A stretch of 64,000 bases of DNA from JAHKLT01 sp046197865 (GCF_046197865.1 NZ_CP166990.1:1674001-1738000), one strand, 5' to 3'; shown: positions 26,814-36,299, counted from the first letter of the stretch. Notes: generated by a model from the letters alone, not told the origin. Numbers and translations are program-made.

Positions 26814-27725
26814 TTAAGTTTTAACTCTGTGTTTAACTTTTACACCAATTCCATTATTACATTTTTCCATTTCATAAGCAGATAAAACAGCTTTACCAAC
26901 CGCTACTACTTCATCATTATAAACAACAACAACTTCATCATTAGGTACAATATTACTAGAAGCTTTAGAAATTCCTGGTGCAAATATTGTGTTAGTTTTA
27001 AGCTCAAAATCTATATTAACAATATTGATTCCTAATTCAAAAAGTTTTTTACCTCCTTCAAGATGTAATGTAAATAATCCAACATTTTTATTTAATAAAG
27101 CTAATTGTTTACTATTTGAAAAGATTCTTTTATGGTACATTCCTTTAGATTTACAATCATCAGGAATAAAATCTTTTCCTTTCTTACCGAATTGATAAGT
27201 AGCTATTGATCTAAGTTCGTGTAATGTTTTTTCTCTTTTTTTAAGTCTTGGATAATTTTTTAACTCCATTCTTAAATTATAAAGAGAATCTGGAGATGTT
27301 GGTCTTCCATCTTCACATGTATAAATACAATCATCTAAGTAATCACGACATGCTTCTTCATAACCTCCATGAACATTAGCTATAACTTTTTTATCTTTAA
27401 GATATTCTTTTAATAGCTCTCCAGAAGTTTTGACTTCTTCATAACTCCAATTTCCAGTAACACTAACATCATATGACTGAATAGGGAATGTATTTTCTAA
27501 TTCTCTTGGACACATACCAAAAGGAGATGTAATAATCACCTCTTGAAAAGATCTTGTGACTTTTTTAAATTTTTGATGTGATTTTGAATCAGAATATGGT
27601 TTTTTCATACTACATGGAAGTAAAACAACTACTTCTCCAATTGGTGCCATTAAAGACATTCTTTCTCTCCATCTTACAGCTTCACTACGATATAATGATT
27701 CTTCACTTGAGCATATAACTTTCAT
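26814..27725 (-). CDS. arcS: Archaeosine synthase (ArcS) core with PUA domain
   Basis: 303 residues. It contains the ArcS signature PCSMKKPYSDSKSH (37-50), the FGMCPRELE segment, and a C-terminal PUA RNA-binding domain (about 225-300). It converts preQ0 at tRNA position 15 to archaeosine. Full-length ArcS of other methanogens is about twice as long, with an N-terminal TGT-like half that is missing here; that half may be dispensable or encoded elsewhere. Start ATG has a weak upstream signal. Confidence 0.85.
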   Translation of the reverse strand: MKVICSSEESLYRSEAVRWRERMSLMAPIGEVVVLLPCSMKKPYSDSKSHQKFKKVTRSFQEVIITSPFGMCPRELENTFPIQSYDVSVTGNWSYEEVKTSGELLKEYLKDKKVIANVHGGYEEACRDYLDDCIYTCEDGRPTSPDSLYNLRMELKNYPRLKKREKTLHELRSIATYQFGKKGKDFIPDDCKSKGMYHKRIFSNSKQLALLNKNVGLFTLHLEGGKKLFELGINIVNIDFELKTNTIFAPGISKASSNIVPNDEVVVVYNDEVVAVGKAVLSAYEMEKCNNGIGVKVKHRVKT

Positions 27726-27737
27726 TAAAATAACCTA

Positions 27738-28235
27738 TTACTGTTCTTTTTCATAAGGTTCAACCAATAATTCATTTAGTTGTTTTAACCTATTAATATT
27801 TTCTTTAGGGTGCCTAATTGTATCCTTCCATTTATCAATAACAAAATCTATATCTACTTCTTCAACTCCATTAATTAAATTATCACTATGGGCTACAATT
27901 TTTTCTTCAAGAGTTTTAGGAATATATGATTTTTTTGGAAGTCCCATTTCAATAGATTCTTCTTCACTAATTCCTGCACCAATATGTTTTTCAATAATAT
28001 TTATAATTTCTTCAGAATATCCATATTCTTTAGCAATTTTTGCTCCTTCAATAGCATGATTAATGCTTTGAGTTCTACTTCGACCTAAATCATGCAAAAG
28101 AGCTCCTTTTTTTATAGCATCTAAATCTACATTATCAAAATGTTTAGCTATTTCCATAGCTTTATTACAGACTGCTATAGAATGATTAATAATATGTTTA
28201 TTGCATTTTTCTTTTTTTAAAATTTCAAGCTCCAT
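27738..28235 (-). CDS. HD-domain phosphohydrolase (TIGR00295-like)
   Basis: 165 residues. The HD metal-binding set is visible: His18/Cys-containing HSIAVCNKA, GALLHDLGRSR (HD), then NHAIEGAKIAKEYGY, IEKHIGAG and AHSDNL. Such small HD proteins hydrolyse nucleotides or phosphate esters, or bind RNA; the substrate is unknown. It precedes arcS by 12 nt on the same strand, suggesting co-transcription and perhaps a tRNA-related role (inference). Confidence 0.85.
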   Translation of the reverse strand: MELEILKKEKCNKHIINHSIAVCNKAMEIAKHFDNVDLDAIKKGALLHDLGRSRTQSINHAIEGAKIAKEYGYSEEIINIIEKHIGAGISEEESIEMGLPKKSYIPKTLEEKIVAHSDNLINGVEEVDIDFVIDKWKDTIRHPKENINRLKQLNELLVEPYEKEQ

Positions 28236-28304
28236 ATTATCATTAAAAAAATAAATTAAAACTAATAAAATAAATTAAAAAAATAAACTAAAAAAAAGAA
28301 ATAA

Positions 28305-28820
28305 TTATTTAGATGAACCAACTGATTGGTATGCTTTTTTACAAACAACAATTTCTTCTTTAATTTCTGTTATAGTAGTAGAATTGTCTTCGAAGCTAAC
28401 TTCTTCACCACATTCTGGGCACATAAAATCTAAAGTCGATGCTTTTTCAAAATCAAATCTGACATGTTTTTCAGGGCAAACAAAGAACATATTGTTTTCT
28501 TCATATTCCAACATTGTGTTTAACTTATCAAGCATATTTGTAGATTTTGATACAAGTTGTTTTTCAACTTCTTCTTTTTCAAAAACCCAGTCATAAGTAT
28601 ACCATTGTGTTTCAGGATCTTTACTTCTTTTATAGCTAGCTAATCCTTCATCATGAAGTTTATAAAGAATTTTTCTTACAATATTTAATCTGATTTCTGT
28701 TTTTTCAGCAATTTCTTCATCAGTGGTCACACCGTTCATCAAACATTTTACAATAGAGATATTGTCTTCTTCTTCAACAACATCTGTCAATAAAGTAATT
28801 ACTAATGGGTCACTCAACAT
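28305..28820 (-). CDS. tfe: Transcription initiation factor E alpha (TFE)
   Basis: 171 residues. The N-terminal extended winged helix (DEEIAEKTEIRLNIVRKILYKLHDEGLASYKRSKDPETQWYTYDW) is followed by a linker helix and a C-terminal zinc ribbon. The ribbon lines up as FVCPEKHVRF, where the first pair keeps one Cys and has His at the second ligand, then FMCPECGEEV. It stabilises the open promoter complex with TBP, TFB and RNA polymerase. Upstream gene of arcS and the HD gene on the minus strand. Confidence 0.93.
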   Translation of the reverse strand: MLSDPLVITLLTDVVEEEDNISIVKCLMNGVTTDEEIAEKTEIRLNIVRKILYKLHDEGLASYKRSKDPETQWYTYDWVFEKEEVEKQLVSKSTNMLDKLNTMLEYEENNMFFVCPEKHVRFDFEKASTLDFMCPECGEEVSFEDNSTTITEIKEEIVVCKKAYQSVGSSK

Positions 28821-29031
28821 TTAATTTCTCCTGTTCTAAATATAAAATCCACATATATCTGTATAAAAAAAACACTTAAATATTGTGACTAATAAAAAGA
28901 ACAATAGTAAAAACATATTAAAATACTTTTTTTATAGAGATATAATACTGATTTATTATATATTTTTAATCTAATATAAATTTTATGATTAATAGCTAAA
29001 TTCTAAAAAAATTTAAAATAAAATTATTTAT

Positions 29032-29892
29032 CTATTTTTTATCTATTTTTCTAACAATAACAGCAGGAGTATGAGTTATTGAATTTAAAATTTCAGTAGT
29101 TATATTATTTGATTCTTGATTTAATACTTTTTTAGCATCATGAATTGTACTCATAGAAGTAGATAAACTTTTTTGATAATCTTCAGCAATATTAGCTATT
29201 TTTAAAGCTTCTTTTACTGATATTTTATCAGAACTAGCTAAAGGTGTAGACCCTGCATTTTCTGAAAATTGACCAAATAAGTATCCAAAAAATCCATTAT
29301 TAGATTTTATTCCATCAATAGCTATAGGTAAACCTGTAAAATAAGTATTATTTCTTTTATAAGTAGCATCTGTATCAATAATCATTACATTAACATCTTT
29401 TTGAAGATCTTTTTTTATTTCAATAGCTACTTTTTTAGGATTTTCTGGAAGTAAAGATACAAAATTTCCAGGTGCATTACTTAAATCTATTCCTGCTTCA
29501 GATGCAGGTTTTAGTGCATGTTTCCACCCATATAAATCTAGAACAACTTCTTTATGAGCAATTGATTCATAAGGTAATTTTCTTAAGTTTTTTATTGTTC
29601 TTTTTTTAATTTTTATAATAGGGCCTAAAAGATATCCCCATAAATATTTACTCCAAATAATAGCTAAAAACCAAGATTTTAATGATGGAGAATATTTAGA
29701 TTCATCAACTAATCTTCCTTGTGAAACAGAAATAGGAGTCTCAGCTATAACAAGAAAATCACCATCTTCTATGAATGTTTTTGCTTTATTTAAAATAGGA
29801 TCTAAACTTTCATTAGGGCCAATATATCCTGTTTCAATAGGAATAATTAAATAATCATTATTTTTTGAGAAAATGCTTTTAAATTCCATCAT
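29032..29892 (-). CDS. F420-0:gamma-glutamyl ligase (CofE)-like protein
   Basis: 286 residues. YLIIPIETGYIGPNESLDPIL, GDFLVIAETPISVSQGRLVD, the APGNFVSLLPENP segment and MIIDTDATYKR resemble the CofE domain that adds glutamate to coenzyme F420-0. A membrane-like hydrophobic stretch (FLAIIWSKYLWGYLLG) near 72-90 is unlike standard CofE, so this is more likely a paralogue of unknown substrate than the housekeeping CofE. Two adjacent ATG codons exist; either could start. Confidence 0.65.
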   Translation of the reverse strand: MMEFKSIFSKNNDYLIIPIETGYIGPNESLDPILNKAKTFIEDGDFLVIAETPISVSQGRLVDESKYSPSLKSWFLAIIWSKYLWGYLLGPIIKIKKRTIKNLRKLPYESIAHKEVVLDLYGWKHALKPASEAGIDLSNAPGNFVSLLPENPKKVAIEIKKDLQKDVNVMIIDTDATYKRNNTYFTGLPIAIDGIKSNNGFFGYLFGQFSENAGSTPLASSDKISVKEALKIANIAEDYQKSLSTSMSTIHDAKKVLNQESNNITTEILNSITHTPAVIVRKIDKK

Positions 29893-29969
29893 ATCATCAT
29901 TTTATTATCATTATATTAATAAATATTTATTAGAAAAAAATAAATTAACTAAATTATAAATATATTAAT

Positions 29970-30533
29970 ATGAATGAAACAATTACTTATTTTGAAAAAG
30001 AAGGAAAGGAAAACACTGCTGAGCTTATAAGGTTAGTTAAACAAAAAGTTGAAAAAACTGGAATTAAATATATAGCTATTGCTTCTGTTAGTGGTGAAAC
30101 TGCAATGAAATTAGCTGATGAGATTAATGATATTGAAATAATTAATGTCACCCATAATAGTGGATTTAAAGAGCCAAATAATTCTGAAATTTCTGATGAA
30201 ATGATAGAAAAATTAAAAATTCGTGGAATTAAAACATTTCGAGGATCTCATGCATTTAGTGGAGCATGTAGAGGAGTTACAAATAAATTTGATGGAGTAA
30301 GTCCTTTAGATGTAGTAGCTCAAACACTACGTATGTTCTCACATGGAGTTAAGGTTTCCTGTGAAATATCATTAATGCTTACTGATGCAGGAATGATTCC
30401 AGTAGGTGAAGAAATTATAGCTATTGGTGGAAGAGCTCATGGTGTAGATTCAGCTATTATATTAACTCCAGTAAATACTGCTAATTTATTTGATTTGAAA
30501 ATACATGAAATAATAGCTATGCCAAGACCATAA
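29970..30533 (+). CDS. Pyruvate-kinase C-terminal-domain-like protein
   Basis: 187 residues, a single alpha/beta domain resembling the stand-alone pyruvate kinase C-terminal (PK-C) family. ENTAELIRLVKQKVEKTGIKYIAIASVSGETAMKLAD and GEEIIAIGGRAHGVDSAIIL are characteristic. There is no catalytic TIM barrel, so it is not a pyruvate kinase. The biochemical role is unknown. No obvious operon partner. Confidence 0.75.
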   Translation: MNETITYFEKEGKENTAELIRLVKQKVEKTGIKYIAIASVSGETAMKLADEINDIEIINVTHNSGFKEPNNSEISDEMIEKLKIRGIKTFRGSHAFSGACRGVTNKFDGVSPLDVVAQTLRMFSHGVKVSCEISLMLTDAGMIPVGEEIIAIGGRAHGVDSAIILTPVNTANLFDLKIHEIIAMPRP

Positions 30534-31060
30534 GTTCTTTTTAGAATATTTTTTAAATTTAAATTTTCTTAAAGTAAATGAAATATTATAAGATTAATTA
30601 ATTATTATTATTTTTTATAAAATAATTAAATAAATTAATATTAATAGCTTCAAAATAATGTAAGAAAAAATTATTAAAATTTAGATATTACAATAAAATT
30701 TCATTAAAAAAATTATAAAAAAAAAATTTACTTGAGGATTAATTTTTACCAATAATAAGAAATTTTATCTTATGAAAATATCTAATTTTTACTTAAATTT
30801 TCTATTGTATAATCTCATTGGCATAAAATAATCTCTTAAAAAAAAGTATAATAAATAAACCATATTTAAAAAAAATAAAAACATAAAGTAATTTTTTAAA
30901 AAAATAAACAATATTATAAGATTTTTAAGTAAAATATAGGATTATAAGCCAAATATAAAGAAAAAAAGGAAATATAGATATAATAATAGTTGCCTTTAAA
31001 TATGAGTTTTTACAAAATTAGAATTATATTTTTAGTATAATTTTTATGCGGGGTTAATAC
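30534..31060 (+). promoter_or_regulatory. 527-bp AT-rich gap with candidate ftsZ promoter
   Basis: No reading frame or stable RNA is evident in this stretch. A TATA-like box TTTAAATATG (30995-31004), preceded by TGCC, would place transcription start near 31025-31030, about 35 nt before the ftsZ GTG. The rest is low-complexity AT sequence. Confidence 0.4.
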
Positions 31061-32203
31061 GTGAAATTTATAGACGATGCAATTAAAGAATCAGAAAAAA
31101 GAATGGAAGAGCAATCTCCAGAAAAAATATCAGCAGACATTGACGACGAACTTATAGCTTTAATGGATAAAAGTAAAGCTAATATTTTTGTAGTAGGAAC
31201 TGGAGGAGCTGGTAATAACACAATCACTAGATTAAATGAAATGGGGATTGAAGGAGCTAGTACTATTACAGTAAACACAGATGCTCAAGACTTATTTTAT
31301 AGCCAATCCAGCAAAAAAATTCTTCTCGGAAGACAAACATGTGGTGGACTTGGTGCTGGTGGAGAACCAGGCATAGGTGAAGAATGTGCTGAAGAAAGTG
31401 AAGATGAAATCAGAGACGAGTTAGAAGGAGCAGATATGGTCTTTGTTACTTGCGGTCTTGGTGGAGGAACTGGTACTGGATCTGCACCAATTATTTCTAA
31501 ATTATCTAAAAAGGCTGGAGCATTAACTGTAGCTGTTGCTACTATGCCATTCTCTGCTGAAGGTATTAAAAGAAGAGAAAATGCTGAGAAGGGGTTAGAC
31601 AAACTTAAAGCTAACGCAGATACTGTTATTGTAATTCCTAATGACAAACTTTTAGAAGTTGCACCAAATTTACCGATTAATAAGGCATTTATGGTTTCTG
31701 ATGAAATCTTAGGAAGAGCTGTTAAAGGAATCACAGAACTTATTACAAAACAAGGATTAGTAAGTTTAGATTTTGCAGATATTAGAAGCATTATGGAAGG
31801 ATCTGGAATGGCAATGATTGGTATGGGCGAATCTGAATCAGGAGATCGTGCATTAGAATCTGTCCATGAAGCATTAAGTAGCCCATTATTAGATATTGAT
31901 ATATCTGATGCAAAAGGTGCTTTAATAAACATTTCTGGAAGTTCCGATTTAACATTACATGAATCTGAAAAGATTGTGCAAATTGTAGCTGATAAATTAG
32001 ATCCTGAAGCAAACATTATTTGGGGAGCTCAAATTGATGAGACCTTACAAAATAAAGTTACAACTACAATTGTTGTCTCTGGTGTAAGATCACAATATTC
32101 ATACAATGACAATAAACCAGATACTGATGTAATAGAACATAACCCAGAAAATAGTTCATCAAGTAATGATGAATTAGATGATTTTATTGATGGAATTTTC
32201 TAG
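31061..32203 (+). CDS. ftsZ: Cell division GTPase FtsZ
   Basis: 380 residues. The tubulin signature GLGGGTGTGSAP (core 134-140), the nucleotide-binding GTGGAGNNTITR loop (47-58), VNTDAQDL and the T7-loop segment SLDFADIRSIMEGSGMAMIG are intact. An acidic, asparagine-rich tail ends DDFIDGIF, a likely docking peptide for partners such as SepF. GTP-dependent polymer that builds the Z ring. It starts with GTG, with GGGG upstream. Confidence 0.98.
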   Translation: MKFIDDAIKESEKRMEEQSPEKISADIDDELIALMDKSKANIFVVGTGGAGNNTITRLNEMGIEGASTITVNTDAQDLFYSQSSKKILLGRQTCGGLGAGGEPGIGEECAEESEDEIRDELEGADMVFVTCGLGGGTGTGSAPIISKLSKKAGALTVAVATMPFSAEGIKRRENAEKGLDKLKANADTVIVIPNDKLLEVAPNLPINKAFMVSDEILGRAVKGITELITKQGLVSLDFADIRSIMEGSGMAMIGMGESESGDRALESVHEALSSPLLDIDISDAKGALINISGSSDLTLHESEKIVQIVADKLDPEANIIWGAQIDETLQNKVTTTIVVSGVRSQYSYNDNKPDTDVIEHNPENSSSSNDELDDFIDGIF

Positions 32204-32274
32204 ATTCCATTAACACATTTTATTTTTTAATATAGAGAGGATGGGTAAAATTGTTTTGATTTTATTATTGTTTG

Positions 32275-32307
32275 GTTCATAAGAACTATCTAAACAAGAA
32301 AAACCAA
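32275..32307 (+). mobile_element. Relic of a tnpB 3' end / transposon right end
   Basis: 33 nt matching, with one mismatch, the reverse complement of 36543-36575, which is the last 11 codons of the intact tnpB. Read in the tnpB frame it still encodes VHKNYLNKKNQ. The sequence contains the short palindrome GTTCATAAGAAC. Nothing else of the element survives on either side, so this is a solo end or deletion remnant lying between ftsZ and secE. Confidence 0.7.
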
Positions 32308-32410
32308 AAATAGTATTTTTGACCGACCCTCATAGAAAGCTTTATAAATAAAAAAATTAAAATTTAAATTATTAATTTTATTATATAACTTAATTATTTT
32401 TGGTATTTCA

Positions 32411-32590
32411 ATGAATATAAAAGAAGAATTAGACAAACTTATAAAAGATTGTAAAAGAGTATTAAGGATTTCTAAAAAACCTGACAAAGAAGAATACGTA
32501 GCTTTTGCAAAAGTAACAGCTATTGGAATGGTTATTATCGGAGCTATTGGTTTTGTAATTGTTTTAATCGGTCAGTTGATTGGATTATAA
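32411..32590 (+). CDS. secE: Preprotein translocase subunit SecE (Sec61 gamma)
   Basis: 59 residues. An N-terminal amphipathic cytosolic helix (LIKDCKRVLRISKKPDKEEYVAFAKV) is followed by one membrane span (about 33-56; GMVIIGAIGFVIVLIGQLIG). This is the SecE/Sec61 gamma pattern, and the gene occupies the usual archaeal position just upstream of spt5 and the L11-L1-L10-L12 ribosomal genes. It clamps SecY in the translocon. Confidence 0.93.
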   Translation: MNIKEELDKLIKDCKRVLRISKKPDKEEYVAFAKVTAIGMVIIGAIGFVIVLIGQLIGL

Positions 32591-32873
32591 CAAAACAATT
32601 AAACTTAACAAAACATCTTTTATTTTAAACTATATTTTTTAATATAGATCACATAAATAACTCATTTTCTTTTTATTTTATATCTTTATTTTTATAATAA
32701 TAAATTCATAAAAGACTTTAAATACTACATTAATGTAATATAATAATATTATATAAATCTAATTTTTAAATTTTTTTATTTAACTTAAATTAAATTATTT
32801 TTATTGGATTTTATAATAATTTTTTAATTAAACTTATATTAATTAACAAGTGAAATACATAGGTGAATTTCTC

Positions 32874-33341
32874 ATGGAAAACAACGAAAATTCTATATAT
32901 GCTCTAAAAACTTCTGCAGGACAAGAACGTAATGTAGCTAGACTTTTAGCTCGTAAATCCCAAGACAGTGGTGTTGGTATTTGTTCTATTCTTGTTCCAG
33001 AGTCTTTGAAAGGGTATATATTAGTAGAATCTTCAACAAAAATAGATATGCGTAATCCTGCTATCAAAGTGCCTCATTTAAGAGGAATTGTTGAAGGAGA
33101 TAAAGATATAACTTTTGAAGAAGTTAAGAAGTTCCTAAAACCAGAACCTATAATATCATCCATACAAAAAGGAAGTATTGTTGAACTTGTTTCTGGACCA
33201 TTTAAGGGAGAAAGAGCCAAAGTAGTTCGTATAGACGAATCACGTGAAGAAGTAGTTCTCGAGTTAATTGAAGCTGCAGTACCAATTCCGGTTACTGTTA
33301 AAGCTGATCAAATTAGAATTATTCAGAAGGAGGCAGATTAA
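32874..33341 (+). CDS. spt5: Transcription elongation factor Spt5 (NusG family)
   Basis: About 155 residues: NGN domain (ENSIYALKTSAGQERNVARLLARK) and C-terminal KOW domain (GSIVELVSGPFKGERAKVVRID). It binds the RNA polymerase clamp with Spt4 to promote processivity. An in-frame GTG at 32850 exists, but ATG 32874 has AGGTGA 8 nt upstream and fits family N-termini. Its last base overlaps the A of the next ATG. Confidence 0.96.
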   Translation: MENNENSIYALKTSAGQERNVARLLARKSQDSGVGICSILVPESLKGYILVESSTKIDMRNPAIKVPHLRGIVEGDKDITFEEVKKFLKPEPIISSIQKGSIVELVSGPFKGERAKVVRIDESREEVVLELIEAAVPIPVTVKADQIRIIQKEAD

Positions 33342-33823
33342 TGGCTAAAGATACTGTTGAAATCCTTATAGAAGGCGGAAGTGCAACTCCTGGACCTCCA
33401 TTAGGCCCAGCATTAGGACCTTTCGGAGTTAACATGATGTTAGTAGTTGATGAAATTAATATCAAAAGTTCTGATTTCAAAGGAATGAAAGTCCCTGTCA
33501 AAATACATATTGATAAAGATACTAAAGAATTTGAAATTGAAATTGGTACACCACCAACTACATCATTAATTATGGAAGAACTCAATATAGAAAAAGCTTC
33601 ACAAGACCCTGGACTTGATAAAGTTGCAGATTTATCTGTTGAACAAGCTTTAAAAATAGCTAGGATGAAATTTGAATCATTACTTGCTAATGATTACAAA
33701 CATGGTGCTAAAGAAGTTATGGGTACCTGTGTAAGTATGGGTATTACTGTAGATGGTAAAGACCCACGTGATGCTCAAAAAGCTGTTGATGCTGGAGAGT
33801 ATGACGATATTTTAGTAGAATAA
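33341..33823 (+). CDS. rpl11: Large ribosomal subunit protein uL11
   Basis: 160 residues. The proline-rich N-terminal signature GGSATPGPPLGPALGPFGVNMM, which binds thiostrepton-type loops of 23S rRNA, and the C-terminal rRNA-binding helix region (KVADLSVEQALKIARMKF; VMGTCVSMGITVDGKDP) are diagnostic. AAGGAGG precedes it inside spt5. It forms the base of the stalk with L10/L12. Confidence 0.98.
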   Translation: MAKDTVEILIEGGSATPGPPLGPALGPFGVNMMLVVDEINIKSSDFKGMKVPVKIHIDKDTKEFEIEIGTPPTTSLIMEELNIEKASQDPGLDKVADLSVEQALKIARMKFESLLANDYKHGAKEVMGTCVSMGITVDGKDPRDAQKAVDAGEYDDILVE

Positions 33824-33964
33824 TCATTATTATTCTATTTTTAAATTAATACAGTGTATATGATATTATAATTAATTTTATAATGGATATACTGGTTTAT
33901 GATTCATGTAATAGTATAGATTCTATTATTAATCAATACTTGCTCATGAAACCAAAAAATTCCG

Positions 33965-33980
33965 ATGAACAAATGTTCAT
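33965..33980 (+). promoter_or_regulatory. Hairpin abutting the rpl1 ribosome-binding site
   Basis: Perfect 6-bp inverted repeat ATGAAC/GTTCAT with a 4-nt loop, ending at the base before GGAGG. The unusually long 168-nt gap between rpl11 and rpl1 leaves room for a leader. uL1 autoregulates its own mRNA in Methanococcus, so this could be the L1 target, but no clear match to the L1 consensus was established. Confidence 0.4.
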
Positions 33981-33991
33981 GGAGGATATAT

Positions 33992-34630
33992 ATGACACAA
34001 GATGTAATAGAAGCGGTGAAGAAGGCAAAAGAACAGTCAAAGCCGAGGAACTTCACACAATCTATTGATGTTATTATTAACATCAAAGATTTAGATGTCC
34101 AAAAACCAGAAAATAGGTTTGATGAGGAAGTTACTCTTCCACACGGCCGTGGCAAAGATGTTAGAATCGGAGTCATAGCTGATGGAGAGCTTACAGTTCA
34201 AGCTAAAAGTGCTGGTGTCGATCTTGTAATAACCAAAGAAAACTTAGAAGAGTTAGGTAAAGAAAGGAAAGAAGCTAAAAAAGCAGCTAATTCCGTTGAT
34301 TTCTTTATTGCTCAAGCTGATATGATGCCACTTGTTGGTAGATTTTTAGGTCCAGTTCTTGGTCCTCGTAAAAAAATGCCAAAACCAGTACCAGCATCTA
34401 TTAAGTTAGACCCTCTTTTAGAAAGGTTGAAAAAAACTGTTAAAGTTGGTGTAAAAACTCAACCTTCTATTCAAGTTATTGTTGGAACACAAGATATGAC
34501 TGATGACGAAATAGCTGAAAATGTTGAAGCTGTTCTCACTATCTTAGACCGCCACTTAGAAAAAGGAAGAAATCAAATAAAATCCATGTTTATTAAAACA
34601 ACTATGGGCCCAATCGAGAGGGTGATTTAA
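33992..34630 (+). CDS. rpl1: Large ribosomal subunit protein uL1
   Basis: 212 residues, archaeal length. MTQDVIEAVKKAKEQSKPRNFTQSIDVIINIKDLD is the typical start, and DMMPLVGRFLGPVLGPRKKMPKP is the RNA-binding signature. The ATG at 33992 is chosen because GGAGG lies 6 nt upstream; longer frames have poor signals. It forms the L1 stalk. The stop overlaps the next start (TAATGG). Confidence 0.98.
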   Translation: MTQDVIEAVKKAKEQSKPRNFTQSIDVIINIKDLDVQKPENRFDEEVTLPHGRGKDVRIGVIADGELTVQAKSAGVDLVITKENLEELGKERKEAKKAANSVDFFIAQADMMPLVGRFLGPVLGPRKKMPKPVPASIKLDPLLERLKKTVKVGVKTQPSIQVIVGTQDMTDDEIAENVEAVLTILDRHLEKGRNQIKSMFIKTTMGPIERVI

Positions 34631-35643
34631 TGGCTCATGTTGCTGAATGGAAAAAAGAAGAAGTTAATGAAATTAAAGATTTAATTGGATCTTATGATGT
34701 TGTTGGTATTGTAGATTTATTAAATATTCCTGCAAAGCAACTCCAAGAAATGAGAAAAAGTCTTAATGGTCAAGCTATTATTAGAATGTCCAAAAAGAAT
34801 CTTATTGATTTAGCTCTCGAAGATTGTAACAAAGATAAAACCAATATTACTGATTTATCTACTCACATGAATGGCCAAGTAGCTATTATTGCTACAGAAA
34901 TGAATCCTTTCAAATTATATAAAATTTTGGAAAATAATAAAACAGCAGCTCCTGCTAAACCAGGTTCTATAGCTACTGAAGATATTGTTATTCCTAAAGG
35001 AGACACAGGTTTTGAACCAGGCCCATTCTTAGGTGAATTACAACAAATTGGTATCCCTGCAAAAATTGATAAAGGAAAAATCGTAGTAAATGAAGATCAT
35101 GTCCTTGTAAAAGAAGGAGAAGAAGTTTCTAAAAATGTAGCTTCTACTTTATCTAGAATGGACATTAATCCTATGGAAGTAGGTATTGATTTAAAAGCAG
35201 TTTATGAAGATGAAACTGTTTATACTACTGATGTACTTGCAGTTGACGATGCTAAAACTCTTGCAGATATTCAAAATGCTTTCAAAAATGCATTTAATTT
35301 GTCTGTTAATGCAGCTATCCCAACTAAAGACACTATGTCCACAATTATTAAACTTGCTCATACTAGAGCGTTTAATGTTGCTATGGAAGCAGGAGATATA
35401 AATTCAAAGACTTCTGATTTATTAATCGCTCTAGCTCAAAGCAAAATGTTAGCATTAGCTTCCAAAATTGCTGATGAAGCAGGTGCTTTAGATGAAGAAT
35501 TAAAGGAAAAATTATCAAATGTAGCTACTGCAGCTCCAGTTCCTGAAACTGAAACTAAAGACGAAGAACCTGAAGACGAGCCTGAAAAGGAAGAAGATAA
35601 TGAAGAAGAAGCAGCAGCAGGGTTAGGTGCTCTGTTCGGCTGA
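34630..35643 (+). CDS. rplP0: Large ribosomal subunit protein uL10 (P0)
   Basis: 337 residues. N-terminal rRNA-binding domain (SYDVVGIVDLLNIPAKQLQEMRKSL, RMSKKNLIDLAL), a central insertion characteristic of archaeal/eukaryotic P0, C-terminal P1-binding helices, and the acidic tail ending AAAGLGALFG, shared with L12. Translationally coupled to uL1. Confidence 0.98.
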   Translation: MAHVAEWKKEEVNEIKDLIGSYDVVGIVDLLNIPAKQLQEMRKSLNGQAIIRMSKKNLIDLALEDCNKDKTNITDLSTHMNGQVAIIATEMNPFKLYKILENNKTAAPAKPGSIATEDIVIPKGDTGFEPGPFLGELQQIGIPAKIDKGKIVVNEDHVLVKEGEEVSKNVASTLSRMDINPMEVGIDLKAVYEDETVYTTDVLAVDDAKTLADIQNAFKNAFNLSVNAAIPTKDTMSTIIKLAHTRAFNVAMEAGDINSKTSDLLIALAQSKMLALASKIADEAGALDEELKEKLSNVATAAPVPETETKDEEPEDEPEKEEDNEEEAAAGLGALFG

Positions 35644-35706
35644 TCAATTTAAATTTAATTATTAATTAATAACCTATTCAAATTTAATAAACTAAATGGT
35701 GATAAC

Positions 35707-36015
35707 ATGGAATATATATATGCGGCAATGATTTTGCACACTACAGAAAAAGACATTAACGAAGAAAATGTTAAAAAGATTATCGAAGCAGCTGGTATTG
35801 AAGCTGACGATGCAAGAATTAAAGCTTTAATTGCAGCTTTAGAAGATGTTGATATTGAAGAAGCTATGGAAACCACTGCAATGGCAGCAGCACCTGCAGC
35901 TGCAGCAGCTCCAGCAGCAACTGAATCAGCAGCTGAAGAAGTTGAAGAAGAAGAGGAAGATGAAGAAGAAGCTGAAGAAGAAGCAGCAGCTGGATTAGGT
36001 GCTCTCTTCGGATAG
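35707..36015 (+). CDS. rpl12: Ribosomal protein P1 (archaeal L12)
   Basis: 102 residues. MEYIYAAMILHTTEKDINEENVKKIIEAAG is the N-terminal dimerisation domain, followed by an Ala-rich hinge and an EEEDEEEAEEEAAAGLGALFG tail that recruits translation factors. GGTGATAAC precedes the start. Last gene of the ribosomal operon; T-rich sequence at 36033-36056 likely ends transcription. Confidence 0.98.
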   Translation: MEYIYAAMILHTTEKDINEENVKKIIEAAGIEADDARIKALIAALEDVDIEEAMETTAMAAAPAAAAAPAATESAAEEVEEEEEDEEEAEEEAAAGLGALFG

Positions 36016-36299
36016 ATTCTTTCTATCTACCCTTTTTTATTATTTTTTTTATTTTTAAACTAATTTTTACATACTTACTAATATAACTTATTTTTACTAT
36101 TTAACAACAATATTTTTATTTAATAACTATTTTACTTGAAAATTAAAATTCATTTTTGCATTTATATGATTATGTGCTTTTATGTACATTAAAAAGACTT
36201 TTAAGCTATTAAAATAATTTATTAATAGGGTTATTTCTCATGGATTATGATTCTTCTTAAACATAACTTGAAGTTAAAAAAAAGATTAAAAAATTTTTG

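Noticed and set aside
32239..32281. A 13-codon open frame (MGKIVLILLLFGS) after ftsZ as another miniprotein
   Set aside because: The putative ribosome-binding site touches the ATG, there is no similarity to the 26-residue family, and the frame ends inside the tnpB relic.
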